In this document: positions 1 through 14,189 of the stretch, in pieces
Position numbering within the stretch: the stretch's first letter is position 1
Layout: the number at the start of each line of letters is the position of its first letter
NCBI RefSeq assembly: GCF_030435805.1
Contig: NC_081305.1
Coordinates: 54,532,001-54,596,000 of the forward strand
Direction: 5' to 3'
DNA length: 64,000 nt
From: Mustela lutreola
Lineage: Eukaryota > Chordata > Mammalia > Carnivora > Mustelidae
Program-made: the position numbers and the translations under genes
Notes under the pieces: model-generated
Databases searched by the model: none
What the model was told of the DNA's origin: nothing
Seen by the model: the letters and a program-made list of their open reading frames with translations, nothing else

Positions 1-84
1 GTTTTGTTCTCATGGAGGAGCTTATGTTCCAGTGGAGGAGACAGACACCAGGAACAAATGAATCACTAAAGCGTCATGTGATTT

Positions 85-713
85 TATGGTGGATAAAATA
101 ATGCCCACCAGCAAAGATGTCTTGTGAATATATGAGCTTACTTGGGGACTTTGCAGATGTAATTAAAGATCTTGAGATGGGGTGATTAACCCAGATTACA
201 CAAAGGCTCTTCTTTTTTTTTTTTTTTTTTAAGATTTTATTTGTTTGACAGACAGAGGTCACCAGTAGGCAGAGAGAGAGGAGGAAGCAGGCTCCCTGCC
301 GAGCAGAGAGCCCGATGCGGGGCTCAATCCCAGGACCCTGGGATCATGACCTGAGCCGAAGGCAGAGGCTTTAACCCACTGAGCCAACCAGGCACCCCCA
401 CAAAGGCTCTTCTAAGAGACAGGCAAGGGCATCAGAGTTAGACAAGGCAATGTGACAGTGGAAGCAGAGGTCAGAGTGATGCATTGCTAGCTCTGAGTAT
501 GGAGGAAGGGACCACCAGCCAAGGAACGCAGGTGCCTCTAGAAGCTACAAAAAGCAAGGAAGTGGGTTCTCCCCTAGAGCCTCCAGAAGAAATCAGTCCA
601 ATGAGATTGCCTTATGACTTCTGGCCTTCTGAAATATAAGAGATTAAATCTGGGTTGTGTTGAGCCACTAAATTTGTGATATTTTCTTACAGCAGCAATA
701 TGAAATTGATATA
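85..713 (+). mobile_element. Fossil MaLR-type (MLT1-like) LTR relic, split by a SINE
   Basis: The text on both sides of the SINE at 214-399 reads like an MLT1-family LTR (ERVL-MaLR): the early part resembles the GGGACTTTGCAGATGT region and the end resembles the segment ending in the AGCCACTAAATTTGTG and ACAGCAGCAATA motifs. It is an old, diverged copy. Family recognition is from memory of the consensus. Confidence 0.5.
214..399 (-). mobile_element. CAN-SINE (tRNA-derived), minus orientation
   Basis: Poly-T start, AAGATTTTATTTG tail complement and a GAGCCAACCAGGCACCCC head complement. The target-site duplication ACAAAGGCTCTTCT at 200-213 and 400-413 is perfect, so the insertion is fairly young. 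It sits inside the older LTR relic. Confidence 0.93.
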
Positions 714-739
714 GATTTATAAAACCAAAAATAAGTTTT

Positions 740-1180
740 ATACTGATAATTAGGGTATATATACTGATAGTAAGGGTAGAAGAATGGAGCCACTAGAGTG
801 GAGCTAGACAGGGAGCCATCAGGGAAGGATCCTCTGGGGAGGGGACATTTAAGAAGAAACCTGAATAACGACAGAGACAAGTAGATATGTGGGCAAAGAG
901 CATTCTGGGTAGAAACAGCAGCAAGTGCAAAGATCCTGAGGTGGGAACATGCTTTACATATTTAAGACACAGCAAGGAGGCAGGTACTGCTGGAGTGAGC
1001 AAGGTGGAGAAGGAGGAAGATGAAGTCAAAGCAGGAATAAGAAGGGAGAGATCATGAGTGGGCCTTTGGGTCAAGGTGAAAATTCTAGCTTCTACTTTGA
1101 GTGTGATCACAAGATTTTAGGACCATGTTAAATAATTTTCTCATATAGCTAAGGGTCATTGTAGATCAGCCCAGCCAAGG
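740..1180. other. Gene-free stretch with an unassigned ancient repeat
   Basis: No convincing coding signal. The phrase around 900-940 (AGAGCATTCTGGG, AGCAAGTGCAAAG) resembles a widespread old mammalian repeat that is also visible near 61860-61900. I cannot name the family. Confidence 0.3.
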
Positions 1181-1256
1181 ATCTGTTTCTAGAGCGCTTT
1201 TTTTTCTGCTCCCACTCCCCCATCTCCACAACCAGTTTACAAAGTGCTTTGACAAG

Positions 1257-1448
1257 GACTCCTGGGTGGCTCAGTCATTAAGCATCTGCCCTCCTCTCAG
1301 GTCATGAGCCCAGGGTCCTGGGATCGAGTCCCACATTGGGCTCCTCGCTTGGCGGGGAGCCTGCTTCCCCCCTCTCTCTGCCTGCACACTCCCCCTGCTT
1401 GTGCTCTCTCTGTCTCTGACAAATAAATAAAATCTTAAAAAAAAAAAG
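1257..1448 (+). mobile_element. CAN-SINE, plus orientation
   Basis: Head CTCCTGGGTGGCTCAGTCAT, internal GGGATCGAGTCCCACATTGG (B-box region) and tail AAATAAATAAAATCTTAAAA are all visible. Confidence 0.92.
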
Positions 1449-1529
1449 TTCTCCTGGCAGTTTCCACTTAAGATCACTTGAGCACTTAAGCTTTGATCCC
1501 ATTTGATTTGATTCCTATTTTCTCCAAAT

Positions 1530-2035
1530 CAGCCCTAACCAGTGAAAATCTAACATGAGGCAAATACGTAATTTAAAATTTTCTAGTAGCCACACTAAAG
1601 AAGAGTGGGAAGCAAGTAAAAATTTAATTTTAGAGATATTTTATTTTATCCCAATATATCCAAATAATGATCACTCCAACATGTAATCAGTATACATTAA
1701 TAATAAGATAGCTTACATTCCCTTTATACCAAGTCTTCAAAATCTAGCAAATATTTTACACCTACAGCGGTATCCCCACCCAAACACTAAATCTTCATCA
1801 GACATAACTGATCTCTATGCAGCCTATGAAACTTCAACTTGGAAAAGCAGATTCATGTACCCAGATTGTCCCAAATGTACTTAAAACCTTTCCAGTAACT
1901 GAAGGGAGATCCAGTATTTACATTTAAATTAGTTAAAATTGAATAGAAGTTAAAAGCTGGTTCCTCAACCACACTTGCCCTGTTTCAAGGGCTCGGGAAC
2001 CACCCGTGGCTGGTGGCTGTTGTATTGGGTGAAGC
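1530..2035 (-). mobile_element. hAT-Charlie (MER5-like) DNA transposon relic
   Basis: The stretch contains CTAGTAGCCACACTAAAGAA, a long AT-rich middle with CCCAATATATCC and CATGTAATCAGTATA, and a right end GGCTGGTGGCTGTTGTATTG. These resemble the MER5/Charlie pattern ending in GTGGCTACCGTATTGGACAG. No transposase frame remains. Family assignment is from memory. Confidence 0.45.
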
Positions 2036-2039
2036 AGAT

Positions 2040-2535
2040 CTGAGTCCACCAGGCAGGAAATGTCTCAGTTACTTCTGGGGTTCCCTATCCTGCTCTGCAA
2101 AGTGGTGACAGAGAACTCAGCTTGGCTGGTGCTAGAAACATGGAGGAAAGTCCAGGCCTTTGGTCCAGGGGGGTGCCATCTTAATTTCTGCCCCTTGGAT
2201 GTTTGCTGAGGTCCTTCCCAAACCCTGTTGCTGCAGAAGGGACAGGAGGGCCAGGAGGTGCCTCCCATGGTGGTCCCTGCCATCCTCCCATCGTACATAT
2301 GGTCAGGATACATTTTCTGTCGCTCCCCAGGCTAGGGTAAGCTACAACTCTCTCTCTCTCCAGTAAAACCCTCTCCCTCCATTCTCCTCCGGTCCATGCA
2401 GATCCTAGGACTGGCCCGGTCAGTTCTGGCCTCTCCCTTGCCTGGGACAGGAACAGGCAAGGGAGATGCTCCCATGAGCCTTTGTGAGGTTTTCCCTACT
2501 GAATCCCCCATTGCTTCTCATTTTGGTTTTTGTTT
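2040..2535. other. No recognised gene
   Basis: Unique-looking sequence; several short frames overlap on both strands but none has family-like motifs or splice context. I see no feature that can be supported. Confidence 0.4.
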
Positions 2536-2546
2536 TGTTTTGTTTT

Positions 2547-2765
2547 GTTTTTAAGATTTTATTTATTTACTTGACAGAGAGAGAGAGTGGGAGAGCACAA
2601 GTTGGGGGAGCGGCAGGCAGAGAGAGAGAGAGAGAGGGAGAAGCAGACACACACACACATACACACACACCTCCCCCACTGAGCAAGGATGCATGGCTTT
2701 GGATCCTAGGATCAAGACCTGAGCCGAAGGCAGACACTTAACCAATGGAGCCACCCAGGTACTCC
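2547..2765 (-). mobile_element. CAN-SINE, minus orientation, with internal CA microsatellite
   Basis: TTTTTAAGATTTTATTTATT start and a GGAGCCACCCAGGTACTCC end. The body contains expanded GAGAGA and CACACA tracts (2625-2670). Confidence 0.9.
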
Positions 2766-2778
2766 TCCCTGTGTGCTC

Positions 2779-2967
2779 TTTTTTTTTTTAATTAATTTAT
2801 CTGACAGACAGAGATCACAAGTAGGCAGAGAGGCAGGCAGAGAGAGAGGAGGAAGCAGGCTCCCCTCTGAGCAGAGAGCCCAATGTGGGGCTCAATCCCA
2901 GGACCCTGGGATTGATGACCTGAGCCGAAGGCAGAGGCTTTAACCCACTGAGCCACTCAGGTGCCCC
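2779..2967 (-). mobile_element. CAN-SINE, minus orientation
   Basis: Poly-T, CTGACAGACAGAGATCACAA and CTGAGCCACTCAGGTGCCCC are present; flanked by TGTGCTCTT duplications at 2772-2780 and 2972-2980. Confidence 0.92.
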
Positions 2968-3315
2968 TTCTTGTGCTCTTAACAAAGGAGGAAAACACTT
3001 CACTTCTCTTCAGGTAATATAATCTGCCCCAATGTAGATTTAGTTATTAATTGAGACAGGGCTTGGGGCCACGTCCCTCTGGGAATAGACAGAAGCAGGC
3101 ACGAGTAGGAGTGAAGAGGGTCTGGAGAGGGAGAGGGGAGGCGAAACAGGTGACCTGCTAGACCTGAATTATGTTTCTGAGAAGGTGCTGCCTGGGGGGC
3201 CTGCAGGTGAGCAGAGAACCAGAGGGGACTCGTGAATGGGGTGCCGCTTATGCAGAATGGGTTCTGGGCCTAGGATGGATCACGCTGGGGGAAATTCACA
3301 CTCCTTTTTGTCTAC

Positions 3316-3522
3316 TTTTTTTTTTTTAAGGTTTAATTAATTAATTAATTAATTTGTCAGAGAGAGAGAGAGCATAAGCAGGTAGCGTGGCAGGCAGAGG
3401 CAGAGAGAGCAGCAGGCTCCCCGCTGAGCAGAGAGTCCGATGCAGAGCTCAATCCCAGGACCCTGGGATCATGACCTGAGCTGAAGGCAGACGCTTAACC
3501 GACTGAGTCACCCAGGTATCCC
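3316..3522 (-). mobile_element. CAN-SINE, minus orientation
   Basis: Poly-T followed by AAGGTTTAATTAATTAATT and ending CACCCAGGTATCC. Target duplication TTGTCTAC at 3308-3315 and 3523-3530. Confidence 0.9.
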
Positions 3523-3550
3523 TTGTCTACATTTTTAAAATGACTTCCAG

Positions 3551-3737
3551 GGGTGCCTGGGTGGCTCAGTGGGTTAAACCTCTGCCTTCAGCTCCGGTCA
3601 TGATCCCAGAGTCCTGGGATCGAGCCCCACATGGGGCTCTCTGCTCAGCAGGAAGCCTGCTTCCCCCCACCCTCTGCCTGCCTCTCTGCCTACTTGTGAT
3701 CTCTGTCTGTTAAATAAATAAAATCTTAAAAAAAAAA
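3551..3737 (+). mobile_element. CAN-SINE, plus orientation
   Basis: Head GGGTGCCTGGGTGGCTCAGT and tail AAATAAATAAAATCTT then A-run. Target duplication AATGACTTCCAG flanks it (ending 3550 and 3748). Confidence 0.94.
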
Positions 3738-3759
3738 ATGACTTCCAGAATGCGAGATA

Positions 3760-4520
3760 ATTTCTCTGTCTGTGTCCCAATCTGTCTGTCTGTCTCATTT
3801 TCGGTCTCCGGCTCTCTTGTCTCTGTCCCTCTCTGCCTTTATCTCTTCGCCCTGATCTCTCTCCTTGTCTCTGTTCCTCTCTCTCTCATCAGCTCTGTGA
3901 CCATTTCTCTCTCTGTTCATCTCTGTCTCCCCTTGTCTCTATGTCCACCCTCCCCCAACTCCAGCCTGAGTTCTGAGCCAGGGAGCCCGGTTCCCTGGCC
4001 CACACTCCAAACCATTCCCACCTGCCAGGCCAGAAGCATCTCCACGGCGTAACTCTCCCACAGCTCTGTCCTGGACCCATAATCTAATAAGAGGATCACT
4101 TCTGTTTTACCTCGGACAGTACAGGGCATAGGAGAGACCATGAAACAGGGACAGAGAGGCGTGACGTCTACTTTCTTCTCTTTTCTTTCAGCTGCCCAGC
4201 CCTGGGCCCCAGCACTGGCCCCAACCTGCCTCCTGCCGCTGTCCAGACTTAGTCACGTCTGGGCGGCTGGGAGACCTGAGCCCACCCTGAACCCCCGCCC
4301 CTCCTCCATGCCTCATCTGTCCTTGTGATTAGAGCTGCTGGTCCCAGGACCAGGGCAGGGTTGGGGGGCGGGTGTCCATGTGTCACCAGGAGACTGAACG
4401 CAGGCAGATAAACGGAGACAGAGCTAGAGAACCAGACAGCCACTAAGAGAGCTACAAAGAGAGACAGGGTCAGAAAGAGACGAGGCCAGAGAGAGGCAGA
4501 GAGAAGCACAGACATTCATG
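3760..4520. other. CT-rich low-complexity then unassigned sequence
   Basis: 3760-3950 is built of TCTCTGT/CTGTCTGT motifs; 4390-4520 is the complementary GAGACAGAG type. Between them I see no gene. The frames here are low-complexity artefacts. Confidence 0.5.
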
Positions 4521-4879
4521 CTTCATCATCACAGTCATCTGTCGCCCAACCCCTCATCAAGCCATCCACACCTGCTCCTTAGGTGATCTCACCCAACCCC
4601 ATGGCTCTAAACACCACCTCTCCTCTATGACTCCCCACCACTTCTCAGCAGCACTGACCTCTGTCTGCACCTCTGCTTGCCCATGCGTCCAACCACTTGG
4701 CTCCCAACAGGCATCCCCAACTCAGCCCTTGCCCCCACATCTCCTTGCCTGCCTCCACAAAGGGTGCCACAAATGGTCAGGCCAAGCCTTGCCTCCCCCC
4801 CCCCCAACTTGCCACCCCTTGGTGAGTATGTTGGCTCTTCTCCCTGGACCACAGCATTGTCTACCTGGGCTGCTCTCCC

Positions 4880-5590
4880 TCCCACCTCTGTGTTAGTCTC
4901 TGCTCCCTTCTCCCCCTCCAGTCATTCTCCACACAAGATTCTCTTAAAAGTAAATAAGATCATATTACTCCCTCTACCCCTATGCTTAAAATCTATTGCA
5001 CTTAAATAAACCCAAACTTCTTCCCCAGCACAAAACCCTGCACAGTCTGTTTTGTTCCTTCTCCTTATTCTGCCTTGCACTCACCAAGTTCTCGCTTTTT
5101 CCTGCAAGGCTCATGGGGCATGGTGGCTGTCAGCCTAAATGTCTCCTCCTCTGACTCCCCAGCCACCACCTTGTCTGCAGAAACCCCACTGTTCCAGTCA
5201 ATCTACCATCACCTGTGTTCTCTTCACACAGGTGACTATCAGATATTTCCTTTCAGTTTTTCTTTTTTTTAATATTTTATTTGACAGAGGCAGTGACATC
5301 ACAAGTAGGCAGAGAGGCAGGCAGGGCGGGGTGGGGGACAGGAAGCAGGCTCCCCGCTGAGCAGAGAGCCCCGTGCTATGAAGGGCTCCATCCCTGGACT
5401 CTGAGATCATGACCTGAGCAGAAGGCAGAGGTTTAACCCTCTGAGCCACCCAGGCACCCCCTTTCAGTTTTTCTGTTTGTCTGTCTCCCCTACTGGGATG
5501 TGAGCTCCATGAGCCCTGGAATTTGCTGGTTTCTTCCTGCATCTCAAGTGCAGACAGCAGAGCTCGGAGCATGGCAGGTGCGTACTTGCT
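4880..5590 (+). mobile_element. L2-like LINE relic, split by a SINE
   Basis: The phrases CCAGTCATTCTCCACACAAG, TAAATAAGATCATATTACTC and, after the SINE, ATGTGAGCTCCATGAGCCCTG match the style of L2 3' ends in mammals. No frame survives. Assigned from memory of L2 consensus. Confidence 0.4.
5260..5459 (-). mobile_element. CAN-SINE, minus orientation
   Basis: AATATTTTATTTGACAGAGG start and GAGCCACCCAGGCACCCC end; CTTTCAGTTTTTCT is duplicated at both sides (about 5250 and 5460). Confidence 0.92.
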
Positions 5591-5595
5591 TTTTT

Positions 5596-5800
5596 CTGAG
5601 CAAGGGTTTCATCGTGCTCCCACTTACTGGGCTCCTACTACATGCCTGACACTGCGCCAAGGCTCTTTCCCTGCATTCTCTTTTTGGATAGGTATTTTTG
5701 GAGTGAGGAACAATAGTTCCCTGGTTTTACGGATGGGAAAAGGTAGGCTCAGAGAGAGGCAGTCACCCCAAGTTTCCAAAGGTAGGAAACTTGAGAGAGC
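5596..5800 (-). mobile_element. MIR SINE relic
   Basis: Contains GGGCTCCTACTACATGCCTG, a MIR-like ACGGATGGGAAAAGGTAGGC and AGGCTCAGAGAGAGGCAGTC, the reverse-oriented MIR core. Old and diverged. Confidence 0.6.
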
Positions 5801-6230
5801 AGGTACCCCAAAGGTACCCCACTAGGGTAGACCCCTAGTCTCTCTGTTTCTCTGAACGTCTCTGTCCATGACTCTGGCTTTCAGTTTGTCTCTGAACCCA
5901 GGAAGGTTTGCTGGGGAAGCATAGTAGGGAGACAGAGGGCAAGAGGGAGAATGAGAAAGATTTAATAGAGAGAAAATAAGAGAACACAAGAGAGAGAAAA
6001 TGAAAGACAACAAGAGAGAATAAGAACACAAGATGATGAGAGAGGGAGAACCAAAAAACAAGGGGGACCCTGAGTCCAGGATGTCCCCGCTGGGTCACTG
6101 CTCCCAGCACCTCTGCGCGCACCCCCCCCCCCCACCGCCAGCTAGTAGCCTGGCACTAGGGCTGAGCTGGAACTGTGCAGCACCTGACCCCAGGAATGTG
6201 TCCCCGGGGGTAGGCCGGCCCAGCTGCGAA

Positions 6231-6317
6231 TGCTTATAAGTCCCACAGGGACCCCTGCAGGAAGCATCCAGTAGGAGTGCAGCCCAGCGCAGGATCCCGG
6301 AGCCCAGAGGCAGCCAG
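6231..6317 (+). promoter_or_regulatory. KLK4: Probable KLK4 promoter (TATA-like) and non-coding first exon
   Basis: A TATA-like CTTATAAG lies at 6233-6240. About 30 bp later a stretch ends in GAGGCAGCCAG followed by a good donor GTGAGC at 6318. Human KLK4 has an untranslated first exon, so this spot, 560 bp before the acceptor of the start-codon exon (6874-6875), fits. The transcription start is inferred, not shown. Confidence 0.5.
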
Positions 6318-6886
6318 GTGAGCATCCCTGTGGTCTCCGCACCCCCCCACCCGCCCCTAAGAGCACAGTCTCCCCACAACTCCATACCACTGTGAATTTC
6401 AGCCTCAGGACCCTGTGCCTCCCAGTCTCCTCTCCAAGAGGTCTCTATTTAGTTAGGAGTTTCTACCTTTCTCTCTCTGGCTCCCCTGGTCTCTCTGTTT
6501 CTCTGAACGTCTCTGTCCATGACTCTGGCTCTCAGTCTGTCTCTGATTATCTCTTGAAAGTGCTGTCTCTGTCCTTTCCATGCTCCTAGAAACAGAAAGA
6601 CACTTCCTCCTTCCCTTCCTCTCCACCTAATTCTCTCTCCTTCTACTTCTCTCTCCCTCTCCTTTTATCTCTCACTCTCTAAGTCTCTCTAGGTTCTGGG
6701 GCTCTGAGCCAAGATCTCAGACCTACCATGTGTGTGTTGGGAGGCAGGGGTGGTGTAGGGGTCCTAGTCTGACCATAATATTCTAGGGGGCAGAAAAAGA
6801 GGGAGACAGAGACAGAGGGAGAGATTTGAGCTGTAGGTCTCCCCAGACTCATCAGAAACTGACCGTCTTGTGCAGGTGCCGAAGTC

Positions 6887-10083
<3,197 letters not shown>

Positions 10084-10346
10084 CTCCTGGGACTTGGACC
10101 CAAGAAACCGAGCCCCCAGTATATGTTGCAGAAGGGATTCAGAACCCTGGGTGTCCAGTGCTTTCCTGCCTGAGACCCAGGAGTCTACACTCCCAACTCC
10201 CTACTCCCTTAGCCCCAAGAATCCAGTCCCACCAAGAATCTTTTCCTGTACACAGTGCCCCCTAGTGGCACAATGTTGACCCAGCCTTACCAGTGGCAGA
10301 GGGGATTGGTTTTTCATCTTTTTTGTCCTCTTCTCTTAAGCCCAGA

Positions 10347-10352
10347 AATAAA
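10347..10352 (+). terminator. KLK4: KLK4 polyadenylation signal AATAAA
   Basis: Canonical AATAAA about 265 bp after the KLK4 stop codon; the only such signal close behind the last exon. Confidence 0.75.
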
Positions 10353-10997
10353 AATTTAAAAGAATCTCAGGCTCTGTTTGAACTGTACTCCTTGCTTCCA
10401 ATCCTATTCAAAGGATTCCAACAAATAACTTTTCCTTCTTGGGAACCAGGAGAGCCACTGGATTCCCAAGGGAGGAGATATGCTTGAGAGGTTAAGAGAT
10501 TCTGTGGATGTCCAATTTCAAAAAAGCCAAGTCAGCAAATGGCCAGTTAATGAGATTTTCTTGCTTAGTTGTTGTTGTTGTTTTTAACTTTGGTTAATCT
10601 ATTTTGTTTTTGTCTTCTTAAACGCATTCGAAGAACTTTTCATTTGAATCTGCCTCAGAATCCTCCTGCTGTAACTGGGGCATGATGGGAAGGATCACCG
10701 AGAGATATAGAAACTGAGGGCAGAGATGGTGGGAGACTGAGGGCCCAGGAATATTTGGAATTAAAAAAAAAAAGAATATTTGGAATTGTTATCATACTCT
10801 TCGTTGATATATCCATAAGAATACACTGCTAAGAATGTCTATTCAAGAACGAGTTAATAAATATATTATTTGGGAATCTATTCATCTGGAGATATTCCTC
10901 AAAATACATAAAGTAAGGAGTGAAATAACTAAAAGTGAAGTAAACAAATTCCCACTCGTAAAAGAGGATTTAAAGATGGCTCTTAGAAAATAATAGA

Positions 10998-11090
10998 AGA
11001 GGAGCCCCTGGCTGGTGCAGTTGGTAGAACATGTGACTCTTGATCTCAGGGTTGTAAGTTCGAGCCCTGAGTTGGGCATGGAGCCTACAA

Positions 11091-11142
<52 letters not shown>

Positions 11143-11163
11143 GAAACAAAGAAAGAAAGAAAG
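10998..11163 (+). mobile_element. Old tRNA-derived SINE with (AAAG)n tail
   Basis: A tRNA-like head GGCTGGTGCAGTTGGTAGAA and B-box-like GTAAGTTCGAGCCCTGAG are followed by a GAAA/AAAG microsatellite at 11094-11163. This is an older carnivore SINE type than the CTGGGTGGCTCAG copies. Confidence 0.75.
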
Positions 11164-11226
11164 GGAATGAAAAAGATAAAGATGTGTAAGGACATAGATG
11201 ATCAATAGGATTAATAAACTCTATTT

Positions 11227-11412
11227 AGGGGCACCTGGGTGGCTCAGTGGGTTAAGCCTCTGCCTTCAGCTCAGGTCATGATCTCAGTGTCCTGGGATTG
11301 AGACCCATATCAGCTCCCTGCTTGTGGGGAGCCTGCTCCCCCAACCCTCTCTCTCTGCCTGCCTGCTTGTGATCTCTCTCTCTCTGTCAACTAAATAAAT
11401 AAAATCTTTTTT
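11227..11412 (+). mobile_element. CAN-SINE next to nested L1
   Basis: Head GGGGCACCTGGGTGGCTCAG, tail ACTAAATAAATAAAATCTTT. Its flanks are AAACTCTATTTA on the left and AAACCCTCTATTTA on the right, the same target site used by the neighbouring L1. Confidence 0.9.
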
Positions 11413-11432
11413 AAAAACCCTCTATTTAATGG

Positions 11433-12390
11433 CTAAACAAGATGGAATCAGGAGGGAGACAATCCATAAGAGAATCTTAATCTCGGGATGACAGATGCTG
11501 GTGAAGATGCGGAGAAAGGGGAACCCTCCTACACTGTTGGTGGGAATGCAAGCTGGTGCAACCACTCTGGAAAACAGCATGGAGGTTCCTCAAAATGTTG
11601 AAAATAGAACTGCCCTATGACCCAGCAATTGCACTACTGGGTATTTGCCCTAAAGATAACAAATGTAGTGATTCAAAGGGGCACATGCACCCGAATGTTT
11701 ATAGCAGCAATGTCCACAATAGCCAAACTATGGAAAGAACCTAGATGTCCATCAACAGATGAATGGATCAAGAAGATGTGGTATATAAACACAATGGAAT
11801 ACTATGCAGCCATCAAAAGAAATGAAATCTTGCCATTTGCGACAACATGGATGGAACTAGAGCGTATCATGCTTAGCGAAATAAGTCAAGCAGAGAAAGA
11901 CAACTATCATATGATCTCCCTGATATGAGGAAGTGGTGATGCAACATGGGAGCTTAAGTGGGTAGAAGAATCAATGAAACAAGATGGGATTGGGAGGGAG
12001 ACAAACCATAAGTGACTCTTAATCTCACGAAACAAATTGAGGGTTGCTGGGGGGAGGGGGGTTGGGAGAAGGGGGGTGGGGTTATGGGGAGGATATGTGC
12101 TTCAGTGAGTGCTGTGAAGTGTGTAAACCTGGCGATTCACAGACCTGTACCCCTGCGGATAAAAATATATGTTTATAAAAAATAAAAAATTTTTTTAAAA
12201 ATCTGGGGAGAAAAAAAAAAGAGAATCTTAATCTCAGGAAACAAGCTGGGGGGGGAGGGGGGAGGGACAGGATGGCTGGGTTATGGACACTGGGGAGGGT
12301 ATGGGCTATGGTGAGTGCTGTGAACTGTGTAAGACTGATGATTCACAGACCTGAGCCCCTGAAGCAAATAATATGTTATATGTTAATTTT
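11433..12390 (+). mobile_element. Outer 5'-truncated L1 3' end, interrupted by a second L1
   Basis: The outer copy is 11433-11484 plus 12236-12390 (GGGAGGGACAGGATGGCTGG, GTGAGTGCTGTGAACTGTGT, CACAGACCTGAGCCCCTGAA), the carnivore L1 3' end. It is flanked by AAAAACCCTCTATTTAATGG at 11413-11432 and AAAAACCTCTATTTAATGG at 12391-12409, a target duplication differing by one base. Confidence 0.75.
11485..12220 (+). mobile_element. Inner 5'-truncated L1 inserted into the outer L1
   Basis: L1 end-of-element text (TGGAATACTATGCAGCCATC, CATGGATGGAACTAGAGCGT) ending in A-runs. The flanks AAGAGAATCTTAATCTC at 11468-11484 and 12219-12235 are a perfect 17-bp target duplication. The 60- to 100-codon frames inside it are L1 remnants and not host genes. 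Confidence 0.85.
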
Positions 12391-12479
12391 AAAAACCTCT
12401 ATTTAATGGTTATATATAGAACCTGTACCCAGTATCTGAAGAATATACCATCCTTCCAAAAGATACATCTACCAGAATG

Positions 12480-12965
12480 TCTGGAATTAAAAAAGAATCA
12501 CAACACCAAGTGTTGGTTAACATGTAGAGCGGCTGTAACTCTCATACTTCGCTGAGGGGGCACAAATGGTACAACTGCTTTGGAAAACTGTTTGGCCATG
12601 TCTGAAAAAGATGAGCATACCTATACCCCATGACCAGCAGGTTGGCTTCTAGGTATTTATGTAAGAGCAATGAAAAAAAAAAAAACAATAGACTAGTCAA
12701 GAATGCTCAGAGAAACATCAAGTTCCTCATAGAAGAATAGAAGTTCCTCATAATAGCCAAATTGGAAACAACCCAAATGTCCATAAAAGGCTGAACGGAC
12801 AAACTAGGACATAGTCATTCAATGGTATGCTACTCTGTAATGAAAAGAAATGAACTGTTGATAGACCCACCAATGGAGGTGCAGCTCAAAACTCATTATG
12901 CTGAGTGAAAGAAGCCAGACACAAAATATGACATCCTGTATGGTTCCTTTTATATATTAAATTCT
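12480..12965 (+). mobile_element. Older L1 relic
   Basis: Diverged L1-like phrases such as GGTTAACATGTAGAGCGGCT, TTTGGAAAACTGTTTGGCC and CTCATTATGCTGAGTGAAAG. No flanking duplication seen; clearly older than the inner L1. Confidence 0.6.
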
Positions 12966-13489
12966 AGAACAGACAAAACTAATCATGGGGTGGAAAGGAG
13001 TAGGTGTAGAAACAATGGGAAGTGATGCAAGAGAACTTTTCTGAAGTGACAGAAATTTTCTAGCCCAGAGATCTCCTGGAAAACAGTGAAAGAATGGGGG
13101 GGGGGGGGGTGGACAGGCCTGAGCTAAAGGCCCCGCACTCACCTGAAGACTCGGTGGAGCCTGAGACTCCCCCGTGACTCTTGTATGGTCAGAGAGGACC
13201 CGTGTTGCCGAGGGAAAGGGATTGAATGTGAGATGCCATGTGCACCCAGGCAGGTTTTGCAACTGCTGTGTCTGAGGGTGGGGATAGGCGAGGAGTGGGG
13301 GGAGAGAGGTGCAGAAGAGGTGTCCTAACGTATGGCTTTCTTGACTGGTGACTGTGTCCAGGCCTCACCTTCCTGAACCTTCCTTGGTCCTGACCCCGCC
13401 CGCTGAGCTCTGGCCCCGCCCTGAACCCTGACTCCCACACTTTGTGCTCTGACCCAGCCTCTAGGCGTCCAGGCCAGGGCCCGGCCAAA

Positions 13490-14100
13490 GCCCCATCACT
13501 AACAGCAGCGGCTGCAGACCACACCCAAACATGGCCATGTTGCAAGGAGAGGGACTCCACTGCCCGCCCCGTGTGCGCTCTTGAAGCGGAACGTAGACTT
13601 TGGGGGCGGGGCCTGAGTTGGGGGCGGGGCTTCATCTATGGGGTGGTGCCTGAGAAGGGGAGTGCCTTTCTCCGTAAAGGTTTCCAACGGAAGTTGAAGA
13701 GGGGGTGAGACTGGATGGATTTGCCGTGGAAATGAGATGCGGCTGACATTCGGGTGGGAGCTCAGATGAGGGGAGCCTTCCGCCGCATGGGCGTACTGAG
13801 GCAGGGAGAGATGTGCTCATCTGTGGCAACTCCAACATCCAGCTGGGGACCGAGATTCTCATAGCCAGGACCTCACGCTCACCAAACCGAACTCAGCAAC
13901 CACGGAGCCGGACTGGGTCGGCACCAGCAGCATCACCACTGGTGTCTGGCTGGCACTTACATCCCACAGTGAGCTCTTCAGTCACTGTTGCTGCCCTTGC
14001 GCCCGTGGGGGTGGGGGTCTCTCCCTAACAGCTCTGTCCCTAGTCCACATCTCCGAGTGTGGATCCTGTCCCTAGGCGACGGCCCAAGCTTCCTGCAGTG
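13490..14100 (+). pseudogene. Degenerate kallikrein relic at the KLKP1 position
   Basis: Two patches resemble KLK4 exons. At about 13500-13560, AACAGCAGCGGCTGCAGACC recalls the stretch after the activation site (N-G-E-D-C-S-P-H). At 13866-13960, GGACCTCACGCTCACCAAA recalls GACCTCATGCTCATCAAG (DLMLIK), and GTGTCTGGCTGG follows at the spacing of the LVSGW motif. No continuous frame or GDSGGP exon can be traced. Human KLKP1 lies between KLK4 and KLK2 in the KLK4 orientation, which is what is seen here. Weak evidence; chance similarity is possible. Confidence 0.35.
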
Positions 14101-14189
14101 GTGTCTGAGAAGGATGGCCATGGAGTTCCCTCTTGATTCACTCTCTTTTGAGGGCCTCGTGGGCAGGAGGCGGAGGTAACTGTATTCCT

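Noticed and set aside
11094-11163. Direct-repeat array that could be mistaken for a CRISPR
   Set aside because: It is a plain AAAG microsatellite tail of a SINE in a mammalian genome.
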